The position numbers were made by a program, and so were the translations under genes. From Charina bottae (lineage: Eukaryota > Chordata > Lepidosauria > Squamata > Charinaidae), in NCBI GenBank assembly GCA_023362775.1, contig JALMGJ010000002.1, positions 69,107,414 through 69,171,413 on the forward strand: DNA of 64,000 nt, read 5' to 3'. The notes below the pieces were generated by a model that made no database searches, was not told where the DNA came from, and saw only the letters and a program-made list of their open reading frames with translations. Within the stretch, counting starts at the first letter, position 1; the number at the start of each line of letters is the position of its first letter. Shown in pieces: positions 10,475 to 21,325 of the stretch.

Positions 10475-11016
10475 ATTCGAAGTGGCATGATGAAGTAACA
10501 CATGAAGCCAAAAGGTCAATCCCAAATTTTCCAGATGATGCTCAGTTTGGTTTCCCTTGTCTGTGAAGGTTGAGGTCAGATCACTTCATTCTCACTCATG
10601 TACAGTTTATGTTGCTGAACATTCAAAAGGCATTTAATTAATGCTGCAAATGTAAGCAAATGTTAAACAAAGTAACACAAATACACTAAAATGCATTTTT
10701 AGTGGTTTTTTTCAGTATCAGCATGACAGCTCTGCACATGGAGGACAAGGCCAGAAAATGAGCAAGACGGGTCTCCTGCTTTCTCCCTATTTTGTATACT
10801 ATCCTAAATCCATCAGAAATTAAATCTGGCTGCCAGGTATTCAAATAGTTTCCCACTTAGTCCCCCAAAATGACAATTTGCATGGAGAGTCCAATCTCAT
10901 TAGTCAAATAATACCTGATCAGGACTGCATGGGTGTGTAGCATGCAAAAATTGCCCCTGGAACATCTGTATGGAAATCTTGTGTATCTGCAGGAGAAGAC
11001 AAGGCAGGCAAAGGAT
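10475..11016. other. Unique AT-rich DNA, nothing recognised
   Basis: No repeat or coding pattern supported. Confidence 0.4.
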
Positions 11017-11023
11017 GAAACCT

Positions 11024-14000
11024 TTGTTTATTCGTTCAGTCGCTTCTGAATCTTCGTGACTTCATGGACCAGCCCATGCCAGAGGTTCCTGTCGGCCATC
11101 ACCATCCCCAGCTCCCCCAAGGTCGAGTCCGTCACCTCCAGAATATCATCCATCCATCTTGCCCTTGGTCGGCCCCTCTTCCTTTTGCCTTCTACTTTCC
11201 CTAACATCAGCATCTTCTCCAGGGTATCCTCTCTTCTCATTATGTGGCCAAAGTACTTCAGTTTTGCTTTTAATATCATTCCCTCAAGTGAGCAGTCACT
11301 CACTTTATTTCCTGGAGTATGGACTGGTTTGATCTTCTTGCAGTCCAAGGCACTCTCAGAATTTTCCTCCAACATCACAGTTCAAAAGCATCTATCTTCC
11401 TTCACTCAGCCTTCCTTACGGTCCAGCTCTCCCAGCCATAGGTTACTACAGGGAATACCATTGCTTTAACTATGCGGACCTTTGTTGTCAGTGTGATGTC
11501 TCTGCTCTTAACTATTTTATCAAGATTTGTCATTGCTCTCCTCCCAAGAAGTAGACGTCTTCTGATTTCCTGGCTGCAGTCAGCGTCTGCAGTAATCTTT
11601 GCACCTAGAAATACAAAGTCTGTCACTGCCTCCATGTTTTCTCCCTCTATTTGCCAGTCATCAATCAAGCTGGTTGCCATAATCTTGGTTTTTTTGAGGT
11701 TTAACTGCAACCCAGCTCTTGCACTTTCTTCTTTCACCTTCATCATAAGGCTCCTCAGCTCCTCCTCGCTTTCAGCCATCAAAGTGGTATCATCTGCATA
11801 TCTGAGATTGTTAATGTTTCTTCCAGCGATTTTAACTCCAGCCTTGGATTCATCAAGTCCAGCACGTCACATGATGTGTTCTGCGTACAGCTTGAATAGG
11901 TAGGGTGAGAGCATACAACCCTGCCGTACTCCTTTCCCAATCTTAAACCAGTCCGTTGTTCCGTACTATGTTCTTACTGTTGCTACTTGGTCGTTATACA
12001 GATTCCTCAGGAGGCAGACAAGATGACTTGGTATCCCCATACCACCAAGAACTTGCCACAATTTGTTATGATCCACACAGTCAAAGGCTTTAGAATAGTC
12101 AATAAAACAGAAATAGATGTTTTTCTGAAACTCCCTGGCTTTCTCCATTATCCAGCGGATATTGGCAATTTGGTCTCTAGTTCCTCTGCCTTTTCTAAAC
12201 CCAGCTTGTACTTCTGCAATTCTCGCTCCATGAATTGCTGGAGTCTACCTTGCCAGATCTTGAGCATTACCTTACTGGCATGTGAAATAAGTGCCACTGT
12301 TCGATAGTTTGAACATTCTTTAGTGCTTCCCTTTTTTGGTATGGGGATATAAGTTGATTTTTTCCAATCTGATGGCCATTCTTGTGTTTTCCAGATTTGC
12401 TGGCATATGGCATGCATCACCTTGACAGCATCATCTTGCAAGATTTTAAACAGTTCAGCTGGGATACCATCGTCTCCTGCTGCCTTGTTATTAGCAATGC
12501 TTCTTAAGGCCCATTCAACCTCACTCTTCAGGATGTCTGGCTCTAACTCACTGACCACACCATCAAAGCTATCCCTGATATTATTATCCTTCCTGTACAG
12601 ATCTTCCGTATACTCTTGCCACCTTTTCTTGATCTCTTCTGCTTCTGTTAGGTCCTTGCCATCTTTGTTTTTGATCATACCCATTTTTGCCTGGAATTTA
12701 CCTCCAATGTTTCTAATTTTCTGGAAGAGTTCTCTTGTCCTTCCTATTCTATTATCTTCTTCCACCTCCGCATATTGCTTGTTTAAAAATAATTCCTTAT
12801 CCCTTCTGGCTAACCTTTGGAATTTTGCATTTAATTGGGCATATCTCCCCCTATCACTGTTGCCTTTTGCTTTCCTTCTTTCTTGGGCTACTTCCAGTGT
12901 CTCAGCAGACAGCCATCTTGCCTTCTTGGTTTTCTTTTTCTTTGGGACGTTTTTTGTTGCCGCCTCCTGAACAATGTTGCGAACTTCTGTCCATAGTTCT
13001 TCCGGGACCCTATCTACTAAATCTAGTCCCTTAAATCTATTCTTCACCTCCACTGCATATTCCTTAGGAATATTAGTGAGCTCATATCTAACTGATCTGT
13101 GGGTCTTCCCTATTCTCTTTAGTCTGATTCTAAATTGTGCAATAAGAAGTTCGTGATCTGAACTACAGTCAGCTGCAGGTCTTGTTTTTACCGACTGTAT
13201 AGATGTCCACCACCTTTGGCTGCAAAGGATGTAGTCAATCTGATTTTGGTGTCGACCATCTGGTGAAGTCCATGTATAAAGTCGTCTTTTAGGTTGCTGG
13301 AAGAGAGTGTTTGTTATGCACAGTGACTTGTCTTGGCAAAATTCTATCAGCCTATGTCCCGCTTTATTTTGTTCTCCTAGACCATTCTTGCCTGTAATTC
13401 CAGGTGTTGTTTGACTACCCACCTTAGCATTCCAGTCTCCTGTAATGAAAATAACATCTCTTTTTGGCATATTATCCAGTAGGTGCTGCAGATCCTCATA
13501 GAACTGATCTACTTCTGCTTCTTCAGCACCTGTGGTTGGGGTGTATATTTGGATCACTGTGATGTTAAATGGCTTACCCTGAATTTGAATTGAGATCATT
13601 CTATCGTTTTTTGGATTGTATCCAAGCACTGCTTTAGCCACTTTATTATTAATTATGAAGGCTACTCCATTTCTTCTGTGGTCCCCTTGTCCACAGTAGT
13701 AGATCTGGTGGTCATGTGATGTGAAGTGGCCCATTCCAGTCCATTTCAGTTCACTGACACCCAAAATGTCTATATTTAATCTTGCCATCTCACCAATAAC
13801 CACATCCAATTTGCCCTGGCTCATAGATCTTACATTCCAGGTTCCTATGGTGTGTTGATCTTTAGAACATCGGATTCGTCGTTCACCACCAGCACCGTCG
13901 GCCGCTAGCCGTCCTTTCGGCTTTGAGCTAGCTGTGTCATCACATCTGGGGCTAGTTGAACTTATCCTCTGTTCCTCCCCAGTAGCATTTTGACCATCTT

Positions 14001-14247
14001 CCGACCTGGGAGTCCCATCTTCCAATGGTATACCGACATATCTCTGGTTGTACTGATCCATTTAGTTTTCACGGCAAGAATACTGGGGTGGGTTGCCGTT
14101 ACCTTCCCCAGGGATCGTATTTAGTCTGACCTCTCTTCCATGACCTTCCCGTCTTGGGTGTCCCTTCACGGTTTAGCTCATGGTGCTCATTGAGGTGCTC
14201 AAGCTCCAGCACCACGACAAGGTAACAATCTCCTTTGCTGGAGGGAG
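11024..14247 (-). mobile_element. RTE-BovB LINE, nearly full length
   Basis: The 3.2 kb span matches the usual BovB length. On the minus strand it begins near 14247, has a leader containing GGCAACCCACCCCAGTATTC (about 14095-14070, a block typical of BovB 5' regions), and carries an endonuclease plus reverse transcriptase frame from 14061. It ends just after a GAACGAATAAACAA terminus shared with the BovB fragments at 51.7 and 56.6 kb. A 7-bp direct repeat, GAAACCT, lies at 11017-11023 and 14248-14254 and is a plausible target duplication. The position of these repeats is what sets the ends given here. Confidence 0.9.
11028..14061 (-). pseudogene. BovB ORF2 (APE endonuclease + RT), broken
   Basis: This is the pol-like protein of a BovB LINE, which nicks target DNA and primes reverse transcription there. 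The open N-terminal part (14061-12148, 637 codons) has the AP-type endonuclease with TWNVRSM, SELKWTGMG, GDWNAKVGSQ and SDHELL, then the start of the RT (PKKGSTKECSNYRTVALISH). A frameshift at about 12205-12215 moves the reading to the next frame, where FIDYSKAFDCVDHNK (RT motif A) is found. An in-frame TAG at 11966-11968 and a TGA at 11867-11869 follow. RYADDTTLMAES (catalytic YADD) lies near 11810. Another shift near 11380-11405 moves the frame for the C-terminus (RRGRPRARWMDDILEV-like), which ends at 11028. The lesions make it inactive. The open frames on the opposite strand are shadows. Confidence 0.93.
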
Positions 14248-14254
14248 GAAACCT

Positions 14255-15070
14255 GCTGTAACATAAACCACTTGACTTGCATCCAACATCAAAATGCAAA
14301 TATAAGCGGACAGAGTTTGTGGTGTGATATCACAACACAGTCTTGTCATTTGCACATCATTGCAGCTTCTACTAGATTCCCATGGTAGAATCAGCATTTG
14401 CATAATTGATTGGACTGGCAGAAAGATCACTCCAGCTGGCCATAATGCAATCAACTTAAATGGGATTTTGTAGCTTGTGACAAAATTTTCCCATGTGGCA
14501 GACAGTGTTACAGTTTGGATTGTTTGATGTTAATCATCCTAATGATAAAACTTGGTATTTGATTCTTGGGAGTCTCCTTGTCTCCATCTCTGGGCTTGGC
14601 TTTCACAAGTAGGAAAGGTCCACAATAGTCTTCCCCAAATTATTCAAATACTATAGTAAGTACGGATATTGTGAAAATTATGATAATGCCATGGAAACAA
14701 ACAGCACGGAAAATGTCCCTTTTAACACTTAGGTCTTCCTTCATCTGTTTGTAATGCTGCACAATTAAATCTATAGAAATCAATTCCCTAACTCTGGAAT
14801 ATATTCTCCATTGGTGCCCATACAGCACTCCAGCTGCCTGCATGGGCAGATGGAGAATGGTAATCTATGTACTAATTAAGGCTAAGATGGGTCAGTACTT
14901 GATTTGCAAATGTGGATCTAGCTCCATGATATTTAGTCATTGCTCTAACTTGTAAGGACTTCATTTTTGTCAATACTGCATCTCTCTCTCTCTCTCTCCT
15001 TCTCTCACATACATACCCACATATGAAAATGTCCTGATTTTCAAGAATATCCTTCCTCAACCAGTTAGAA
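14255..15070. other. Unique DNA with (CT)n tract
   Basis: A (TC)n run lies at about 14980-15006. The remainder is unique sequence without a supported gene. Confidence 0.45.
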
Positions 15071-15071
15071 T

Positions 15072-15126
15072 ATGCTAACAGGGAATTCTGGGAGTTGCAG
15101 TCCCAGCACATCTAGTGGAAACCATG
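15072..15126. mobile_element. Palindromic MITE fragment
   Basis: GGGAATTCTGGGAGTTGCAG followed by TCCCAGCACATCTAG is one arm of the GAATTCTGGGAGTTG-type foldback MITEs seen complete at 48.4 kb. The other arm is absent. Confidence 0.5.
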
Positions 15127-15254
15127 TGGAGAAAGACTGTTTAAATAGCTCCCATAAGATGCTAAAAATAACTTCAAATAATAGTCTATATTATTTTGTA
15201 TGGAGGCACTAAAACTAGCAAGGTACCTCTTTCTCATCAAGGCCCAAGCAACCC

Positions 15255-15255
<1 letters not shown>

Positions 15256-15296
<41 letters not shown>
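15256..15296. repeat. (ATT)n microsatellite
   Basis: About 13 uninterrupted ATT units. The poly-Ile and poly-Asn frames over it are artefacts. Confidence 0.95.
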
Positions 15297-15513
15297 CCAT
15301 TGTTATCCATTGCTAATTATTCTTATGTTCTTAATTTTTGTTTTTAATGTCTTTTTTTCATCAGCAAAGCCTAAGAACTTCACCACACTCTAGCCTAGTT
15401 TATGTGGATTATTTCTCAGGGGATATTCTCCCTCCTACCTCCTTTATCAGCACTGTTCATGGAAGATGGGTACTTTAATTGTTAAATTAAAACACAGATG
15501 TATTTACACATTA

Positions 15514-15852
15514 GTAAAGGTAAAGGTTCCCCCCCGCACGTTTGTGCAGTCGTGTCCGACTCTAGGGGCCAGTGCTCATCTCTGTTTGTTAGCCGAAGAG
15601 CCAGCGTTGTCCGAAGACGCTTGCATGGTCATGTGGCCGCATGACGCATGCGGAACGCTGTTACCTACCCACCGAAGTGGTACCTATTCATCTACTTGCA
15701 TTTGCATGCTTTTGAATTGCTAGGTTGGCAAGAGCTGGGGTGAGTGCAGGAGCTCACTCCATCACGCGGGGCTAGGGATTCGAACCTCTGAACTTGCAAT
15801 CTTCCAATCAACAAGCCGGGCATCTTACCCGCTGAGCCACCACGCCCCTGGC
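15514..15852 (-). mobile_element. Sauria-type tRNA-derived SINE, copy 3
   Basis: On the minus strand: box A in GGTGGCTCAGCGGGTAAGAT, box B in GAGGTTCGAATCCC, the AGCATGCAAATGCAAGTAG block, GAGATGAGCACTGGCCCC, AGAGTCGGACACGACTG and the AACCTTTACCTTT terminus. A 12-bp direct repeat, ATTTACACATTA, flanks it at 15502-15513 and 15853-15864. This target duplication marks a full-length retroposition. It has an extra C run in the tail (CCCCCCCGCAC on the plus strand). Confidence 0.93.
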
Positions 15853-15865
15853 ATTTACACATTAC

Positions 15866-16294
15866 AAAAATAAAATTTACACATTAAAACAAAAATCAAA
15901 AAAATAAAACATGACCCTGTATTTTAAGGAGAAAGAATGCATACAGGAAATGGGCAAAGATTAGTACTGGCACACTGAAGGACAACATGGAAATGAAATC
16001 AAGGTTTGCAGATTCATTCCTCTGACTGCTAATGTTGTACAGATATAGATTTAAATTCTTCATTCTATATATTGGCTGAGTTTGGAGGGATAGGGTATCA
16101 GTGTCATCAAGCATCTCCAAAAGAAGAGAAAATTCTTCAACAATTTTTAGATAAAGTAAGAAACTAATATCACTACTTTCTTGTCTCTTTGCCCCTTGTT
16201 TTTTTTTCAAGCTACCACTAGAAATCGCAAGAGCATTGGGTAAAGATACTGGCTACATGTTGCGTTCTCCATCATCTTCACCCCCCAGGTAACA
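15866..16294. other. Unique AT-rich DNA, nothing recognised
   Basis: A repeated TTTACACATTA near 15879-15889 beside the SINE target duplication suggests that the target itself was a local tandem duplicate. Nothing else is recognised. Confidence 0.4.
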
Positions 16295-16295
16295 C

Positions 16296-16394
16296 TATTC
16301 AGGGATAGTGAACCGCCCAGAGTACCCCATGGGGGGAGATGGGCGGTCATATAAATTAAACAAACAAACAAACAAATAAATAAATAAATAAATA
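16296..16394 (+). mobile_element. CR1/L2-like LINE 3' terminus
   Basis: GTGAACCGCCCAGAGTACCC ... GGAGATGGGCGGTCATATAA followed by (AAAC)n(AAAT)n. Only the last hairpin and the microsatellite tail were inserted or retained. Confidence 0.82.
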
Positions 16395-17124
16395 TCATGA
16401 GGGGGTGGACAATAAAGGTAGAGAATGTTCAAAGAAGTCTACAAAATGACCTCATTTTCCTGATGGGGAAGATATTTTAAAAAAATAACCTCAGAAGTCT
16501 ATTTAGAAAAATGTCTTATGATAAGTTTTCATTTAGCTCTAGAATGGAGCATCGTAAGTCAGGCTCCTCTGTGATTCACCCAAGCCTGTACTTGTTCAGC
16601 CAGATAATGTAAACCCTTTATCAGGAAAAGCTGGGGACTGAGAATGTTCAGAGCCTGAGTTCAGCCATTCAGCTTTCCAGTTGGTGACTTGGTGTAAATA
16701 ACTCATTATGAGCATCTGAACTTTTTCTTTTTAAGAATTGTGTCACTGTTTTCTAGACTTTTCCTTCTGTTCACTCCAGTATTTCATAAACTAAAGTTGT
16801 CCTTCTATACACTCATTAATATGCTTTCTGCTTTGGCAAGAATGTTTGTCAGATTGAAGATGAATTCTTTAAAAAAATACAATTCAGTAATACTGATACT
16901 GTCAGCTGCTCTTGTCTAAGTCCCTTTCCTTCTTTCTTCCTGGTCAGGTGACCAGGTGACCAGGAGGAGAGTGTATGCAACCCACTCTGCACTTCCCAGT
17001 GGACAAACATACACGAACACATAGAGACACAATGGGAGAGCAGAACTACACACACACACTGAGGCAACCCATTTGCACCCACCCTGATTAGACCCTAATA
17101 CACATAGAGCCGCACACAGATCAC
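16395..17124. other. Unique DNA, nothing recognised
   Basis: Short CA-rich patches near 17050 and 17110 only. Confidence 0.4.
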
Positions 17125-17176
17125 ACACATGAACACATGTCTGTAGCTTGAATCATGTCAACTGGATTTCTGTTTT

Positions 17177-17225
17177 CTCAGTAGAAACGTTTCGCTCCTT
17201 ATCCAAGGAGCTTCTTCAGTCTGAG
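17177..17225 (-). ncRNA. Hammerhead-like ribozyme motif in PLE terminus
   Basis: On the minus strand: CTCAG-A-CTGAAGA, stem II GCTCCTT / AAGGAGC with a GGAT loop, GAAA, then CGTTTC and TACTGAG. CTGAAGA fits the CUGANGA core and GAAA the second core. CTCAG and CTGAG pair as stem I. AAACGTTT is a loopless palindromic stem III ending in a UUC cleavage triplet. This is the minimal type I layout known from PLE termini, where a very short stem III implies action as a dimer. Activity is inferred only. Confidence 0.75.
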
Positions 17226-17368
17226 CAAAGTTAGTAAGGGAATCCTTAAATATGTTTCTAGGTGGCTGTGTGACCTTGCACCTGGGGCTAGGTCATGGTT
17301 ATTTTGAGATGTTATTTCTAAGTCCCTTTATCATCTAAAGGAGGATCGTTAAGATTACCATGCTGCTG

Positions 17369-19468
17369 GACTCCAAGCCTGGCTGGCAGCTCGACAAGTC
17401 AGAGTTTCTCAGAGCTCTGAGCTCTGAGACCTGGCTAACTTTCTATCTTGTTTGCAGGGGTCTACAGACCACTGAAGTTTCCCCCTGGAGAAGGGGGAAC
17501 CAGAAGATTGCTCACAGAGCCATTGTAATTGCCCACTCCTGTTTTTCTTTGTTGTTTCCACCGCGGAGAAGAACGGGGGTGAATGCAGTGAAATGGCCAA
17601 AGGAGGATCCTAGCTCTGCAGAGAATGTAAGTCTCTTGGGAGACACAAGAGTGACAGCCAGCTTTTAGACCACTTTATATTAGTTTTCTTTTTTAGATTA
17701 GTACATTTTTATTATCTAAAATTTATCTTTGGACTTCGTTCAAAATGTTGGCTAATTTTGTGTTTTCTTTGCTATAATTAATTTTGGTGGAAGTTTGATA
17801 GATTTTATTTTGGCAACATAGTGAACAAGTTTGTATTTTTCTGCCTTTCTTTTGTATCAGAGAAATTGGGACTTAAGAGACTTTGTTGGTATTTCTCACT
17901 CGACAAACTAACTGACTTTTGAGAAATTGTTTGTTTGGGTTAAGCAGCTTGCAGCCTGAAGAATAAAGAAGAATAAAGAATAAAGTATAGAGAATGTGTG
18001 CCTCTTTACCTTTTTTTTTTCTACTTTTTTTTAGAAAGGACTATCTTTTATCTGGAATATATTTTCATCTTTCCTTTTACAAACTGTTTGAAATACTGCT
18101 CTGTGGAATTTTTTCATCTTTTACTTTAAAAGCTTTTCTCACTTAAAGAAATAGACATTATTGATAAATAATAGAACAGCTGTTCCCTGCTCCCTGAGAA
18201 AATTTTTTGTTTTGGCTACGGCAGCTGATTACGGTTTGAACAACAAATAATGGCATTTCTCACAGCACTTCAGGATTTTAAGGAAGAAACCAGCAAAAAA
18301 TTTTTGCAAATTAAGAAATCCATAGAACGTATATTAATAGTTTTGGTGGCTCAGGAACAGAAGATACAAGGGACAGATTTAGAAACAGAGGAAAGACCTT
18401 TCGAACCAGTAGAGAAACAGGGAAAGAGGACTTTGAATGCATTGGTACAGAAGAAGATTATGATATTTTACAGGAAGTGGTCTATTAAACGTTTGGGCAT
18501 AAATACATTGTGGCAGCTGAGACAGGAAGATTTTAATATGCAAATTGATAGATATGGCAAAATAAACATTTTGACATCCCACATGAGTTATAGAAATAAA
18601 CAAGTTGCATATTGTGATATTGGCATAACCTAAACAGGAGATTTATTGATATTGATTTGGAATGCAAGGTTAATGAAAATGCGGATTTGGTATTGTACAC
18701 AGAGTAAGCGCAGATATGAGAAACTGTACAGATGCATAAAAACATGATATTTTAAGTGTAAGATACAAGATTATAAATAAATATGTTGATATTATATATT
18801 ACTCTTTCTGGAGACACATTTATGAGAAGACAATGAGATGATGAGATGGAATTAGAATGTAGGTTATTACAAGAATATGTTGTATGTATTAGGTGATATG
18901 TTATGTTAGGTTTTGTATTTTTGCTATATTATGTATTATGTTATGTAATATGTTAGATTATGTATTAATGGAATATATAGTCATAACATGAACAGAATAT
19001 ACTGTATTTTATTAGACGTAGATAAGGCCTTTATTTGTTATACTAATTGGACTTTATTGAAGATATAAATATAGATGTAAAAATGGAAAGAGCAAATGGA
19101 AAACATTTAATTGATGCAACAATGAACATTTGATTACTATTCTAAGGAGTAGAAACCAGAGATGGATTGTTGGAAGATATCAAGAAAGGCGAAACCTATA
19201 TGAAGAACAGAAGATTGGATTATAGAAATCATAGGGTATATGACAAAGAAAAGTTTCTGTGTATTGTATGAAGGACTAACATTTAAAGTTAATTGTTGTA
19301 CTTAAAGTTCAAGGATAAATTGGAGGACATCTATTTTCTATATTTTCTTTGTTTGTTATTTTTTGACTTCACTTTTTCTTTTCCTTTTTCTTACTTTGTA
19401 TTTCTATTTCTTTTTTTTTGTATTAGCTCTTAATATGTATTTTAAAATTTAATAAAACTTATGAAAAA
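17369..19468 (+). mobile_element. L1-like poly(A) retroposon inserted in the PLE
   Basis: A 2.1 kb insertion with an 18-bp target duplication, AAGATTACCATGCTGCTG, at 17351-17368 and 19469-19486. It ends in a T-rich 3' part, AATAAA at 19451-19456 and a short A tail, so it was retroposed in plus orientation. A 127-codon frame at 18250-18633 starts MAFLTALQDFKEETSKKFLQ and is rich in E/K/Q heptad-like spacing, reminiscent of an L1 ORF1 coiled coil. No endonuclease or RT motifs are visible, and the length is a third of a full L1. It may be an internally deleted L1 or a nonautonomous derivative. Confidence 0.72.
18250..18633 (+). pseudogene. Coiled-coil-like ORF1 remnant (L1-like?)
   Basis: 127 codons inside the poly(A) retroposon. 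The first ~65 residues are charged and helix-prone (DFKEETSKKFLQIKKSIERI; VAQEQKIQGTDLETEERPFE), like the N-terminal coiled coil of L1 ORF1 proteins. The second half (about residue 66 on: NALVQKKIMIFYRKW...) does not show an RRM or the conserved C-terminal domain. The short T/A-rich sequence after it has no long frame. Family membership is an inference from context and composition. Confidence 0.4.
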
Positions 19469-19486
19469 AAGATTACCATGCTGCTG

Positions 19487-20008
19487 TTGAGCTTGCGAAA
19501 TGGTCTTAATCTTCCTAGGCACAGAAGACAAAGCAGGAAGGAAAATAGGGGAAAGATTGTGCCTGAGGCCCCCACCTCTATTCAAGGAAGGATTTTCCAA
19601 GTTGGCATAAATGGATTCCTTGACCCCTCTCTCAAACCACCTATCTTCTCTGTCTAAAATGTGAACATTTATGTCCTCAAATGAGTGTCCTTTTTCCTTT
19701 AGATGAAGATAAACTGCTGACTCTGGTCCTGTGGTGTTACTTCTCCTGTGTTGGGCCATCCTCCTGTACAAAGGTTGTTTGGTTTCTCCAATCTAGAGTT
19801 CAGAGCACTCCTCACTGCACCGGATTGCATAAACTACATTGTTTTTCTTGTGTTTTGGAGTTTGATCTTTGGGGTGTACAAGCCTCTGTCTCAGTGTGTT
19901 GGTGGGTTCGAAATATACAGGTATGTGGTGTTTGCCAAATATCCTTTTTATTTTTTCAGACACGCCAGCCATGTAAGGAATGACCTTACATGCTACAGAC
20001 AATTCCAC
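19487..20008 (-). pseudogene. PLE GIY-YIG endonuclease, one nonsense codon
   Basis: Reading from 20008 leftwards, the N-terminal part ends NNVVYAIRCSEECSEL (19793 side). After an in-frame TAG at 19793-19795 the same frame continues IGETKQPLYRRMAQHRRSNT, AVYLHLKEKGHSFEDINVHI and DREDRWFERGVKESIYANLE. This is the GIY-YIG nuclease that PLEs carry after their RT: VVYAI is the GIY part and (Y)IGET the YIG part. The stop replaces exactly the YIG tyrosine. The last residues of the open frame come from the inserted retroposon's tail. The RT domain is absent (5' truncation). Confidence 0.88.
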
Positions 20009-20047
20009 CTGGATGACTGAGAACCTTCATAGACACATGAACACATG

Positions 20048-21210
20048 CTGATTAGTCTCTGGAAAGAAAGCTCACCCAATACATACAGACATACAAAGAC
20101 AAAATATGTTATTTATTCATAAGGAAGAAAATACAGACATCTCATATGGTCACTACTGATAAAGGGGTTGGAAAGTATTCCAGAAGTCACGGTCTCCATA
20201 TTTGCTTTCCCTATTGTGTTTGGAAGAAAGACATCCTTTGGTCATTCATTTACTCAGTTTGACTTAAAAAATGGGGACCTGTTGATTACCGGAATCTTTC
20301 AGTTCTCAGTATGAAAACAATAAACCAAAGTAACAAATTATATCCCTTGCAATGATTCCTGATAGCATATTTCATACTTCCTGGTTTCCATCCATAATTA
20401 TTTAACTGCTTTGTGGGAGTTCAGAAACAGCCACCAAGCATTGGAACCCATAAATCATATTCAAGAATATGTATAGTGGAAACATACTCTTCCTTGACTG
20501 AGGCTAGCAAGGGAGCCATTACCAGAACAGATCACTGTTCACAGAGATGGGGAAAAAATCCTACTGTTACTTGTAACTCCTTTTCAGACATTCATCTAAA
20601 GCATAGCTGATAGATTCCTGCTGATAGAGTAGTTTAACAAAGGCAGAACAACAAAACCTTGATGAAAAAAAAATCAAACCTAAACAAAACCAACGTCCCT
20701 TGATACATTTGAAAGTATTAAAAATAAAATGAGTAGGAACAGAAATGTTGGCACTAAAAACTCTTTGCCAATATATTTAGCATTATCTATTATGAGCTGA
20801 GTTTACATATTTAAAACTTGCATATGCCACTCTTTGTTTAAAAAAGTCATGGTGGTATACTTGGAAATTATCCTTTTATTGTTTTTCTTTTTCCGTGTGG
20901 CACATGAAATGGTGTCTCAACTTCTCCCCATTCTCCACAGTACCTAAAAGTAAACTGGGAGCAAAATTAATCAGATTATTCAACTGCACTTGAATTATTA
21001 TTATTATTTCTGCTGTAAGCATTAAGCCATTTTGTAAACAAAAATTGCAAATGAGCATGATGTGGTCCGTATTACTAACTGGCAATATATAAGTGCAAAT
21101 GAGGCAAAAATAAAATGGAAGCTGCCCTTCAGAAAATAGTGTTTTGCCTTATAACTTTGTTACAACAAGAAAATGTTCAAGACTTATACTCCTGAACAGC
21201 TATCCTTAAC
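20048..21210. other. Unique AT-rich DNA, nothing recognised
   Basis: No supported repeat or gene. A short ATT run lies near 20996-21008. Confidence 0.4.
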
Positions 21211-21211
21211 C

Positions 21212-21325
21212 TGATTCCCTTCAGATATTTTGGACTGCAACTCTTAGAATTTCCAGAAAGTAAAATAGAATCATAGAATTGTAGGGCTGGAAGGACCAAG
21301 ATCATCGAGTCTATCCCTTTACAAT
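21212..21325 (-). mobile_element. MITE arm and CR1 3' terminus fragments
   Basis: Two small pieces lie side by side. 21212-21262 (CCCTTCAGATATTTTGGACTGC ... TTAGAATTTCC) is one arm of a foldback MITE. 21266-21325, read on the minus strand, ends CTACAATTCTATGATTCTAT, the octamer-repeat terminus of a CR1 LINE. Confidence 0.55.

Larger units (their letters stand above)
17140..20032 (-). mobile_element. Penelope-like element (family A), split by insertion
   Basis: The two outer parts (17140-17368 and 19487-20032, 775 bp together) form one 5'-truncated PLE. The outer ends are flanked by a perfect 15-bp direct repeat, ACACATGAACACATG (17125-17139 and 20033-20047). The minus strand encodes a GIY-YIG endonuclease (20008-19487), then a 3' region with a hammerhead-like fold. 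The ends are unusual: the last ~45 bp of the family 3' end (ACAATTCCACCTGGATGACT...) is found at the far end, in opposite orientation to the ORF, a kind of rearranged terminus known for PLEs. A 2.1 kb insertion at 17369-19468 separates the parts. Confidence 0.88.

Noticed and set aside
11056..13156. Plus-strand frames of up to 187 codons over the BovB element
   Set aside because: They are antisense shadows of ORF2. The minus strand carries the endonuclease and RT motifs.
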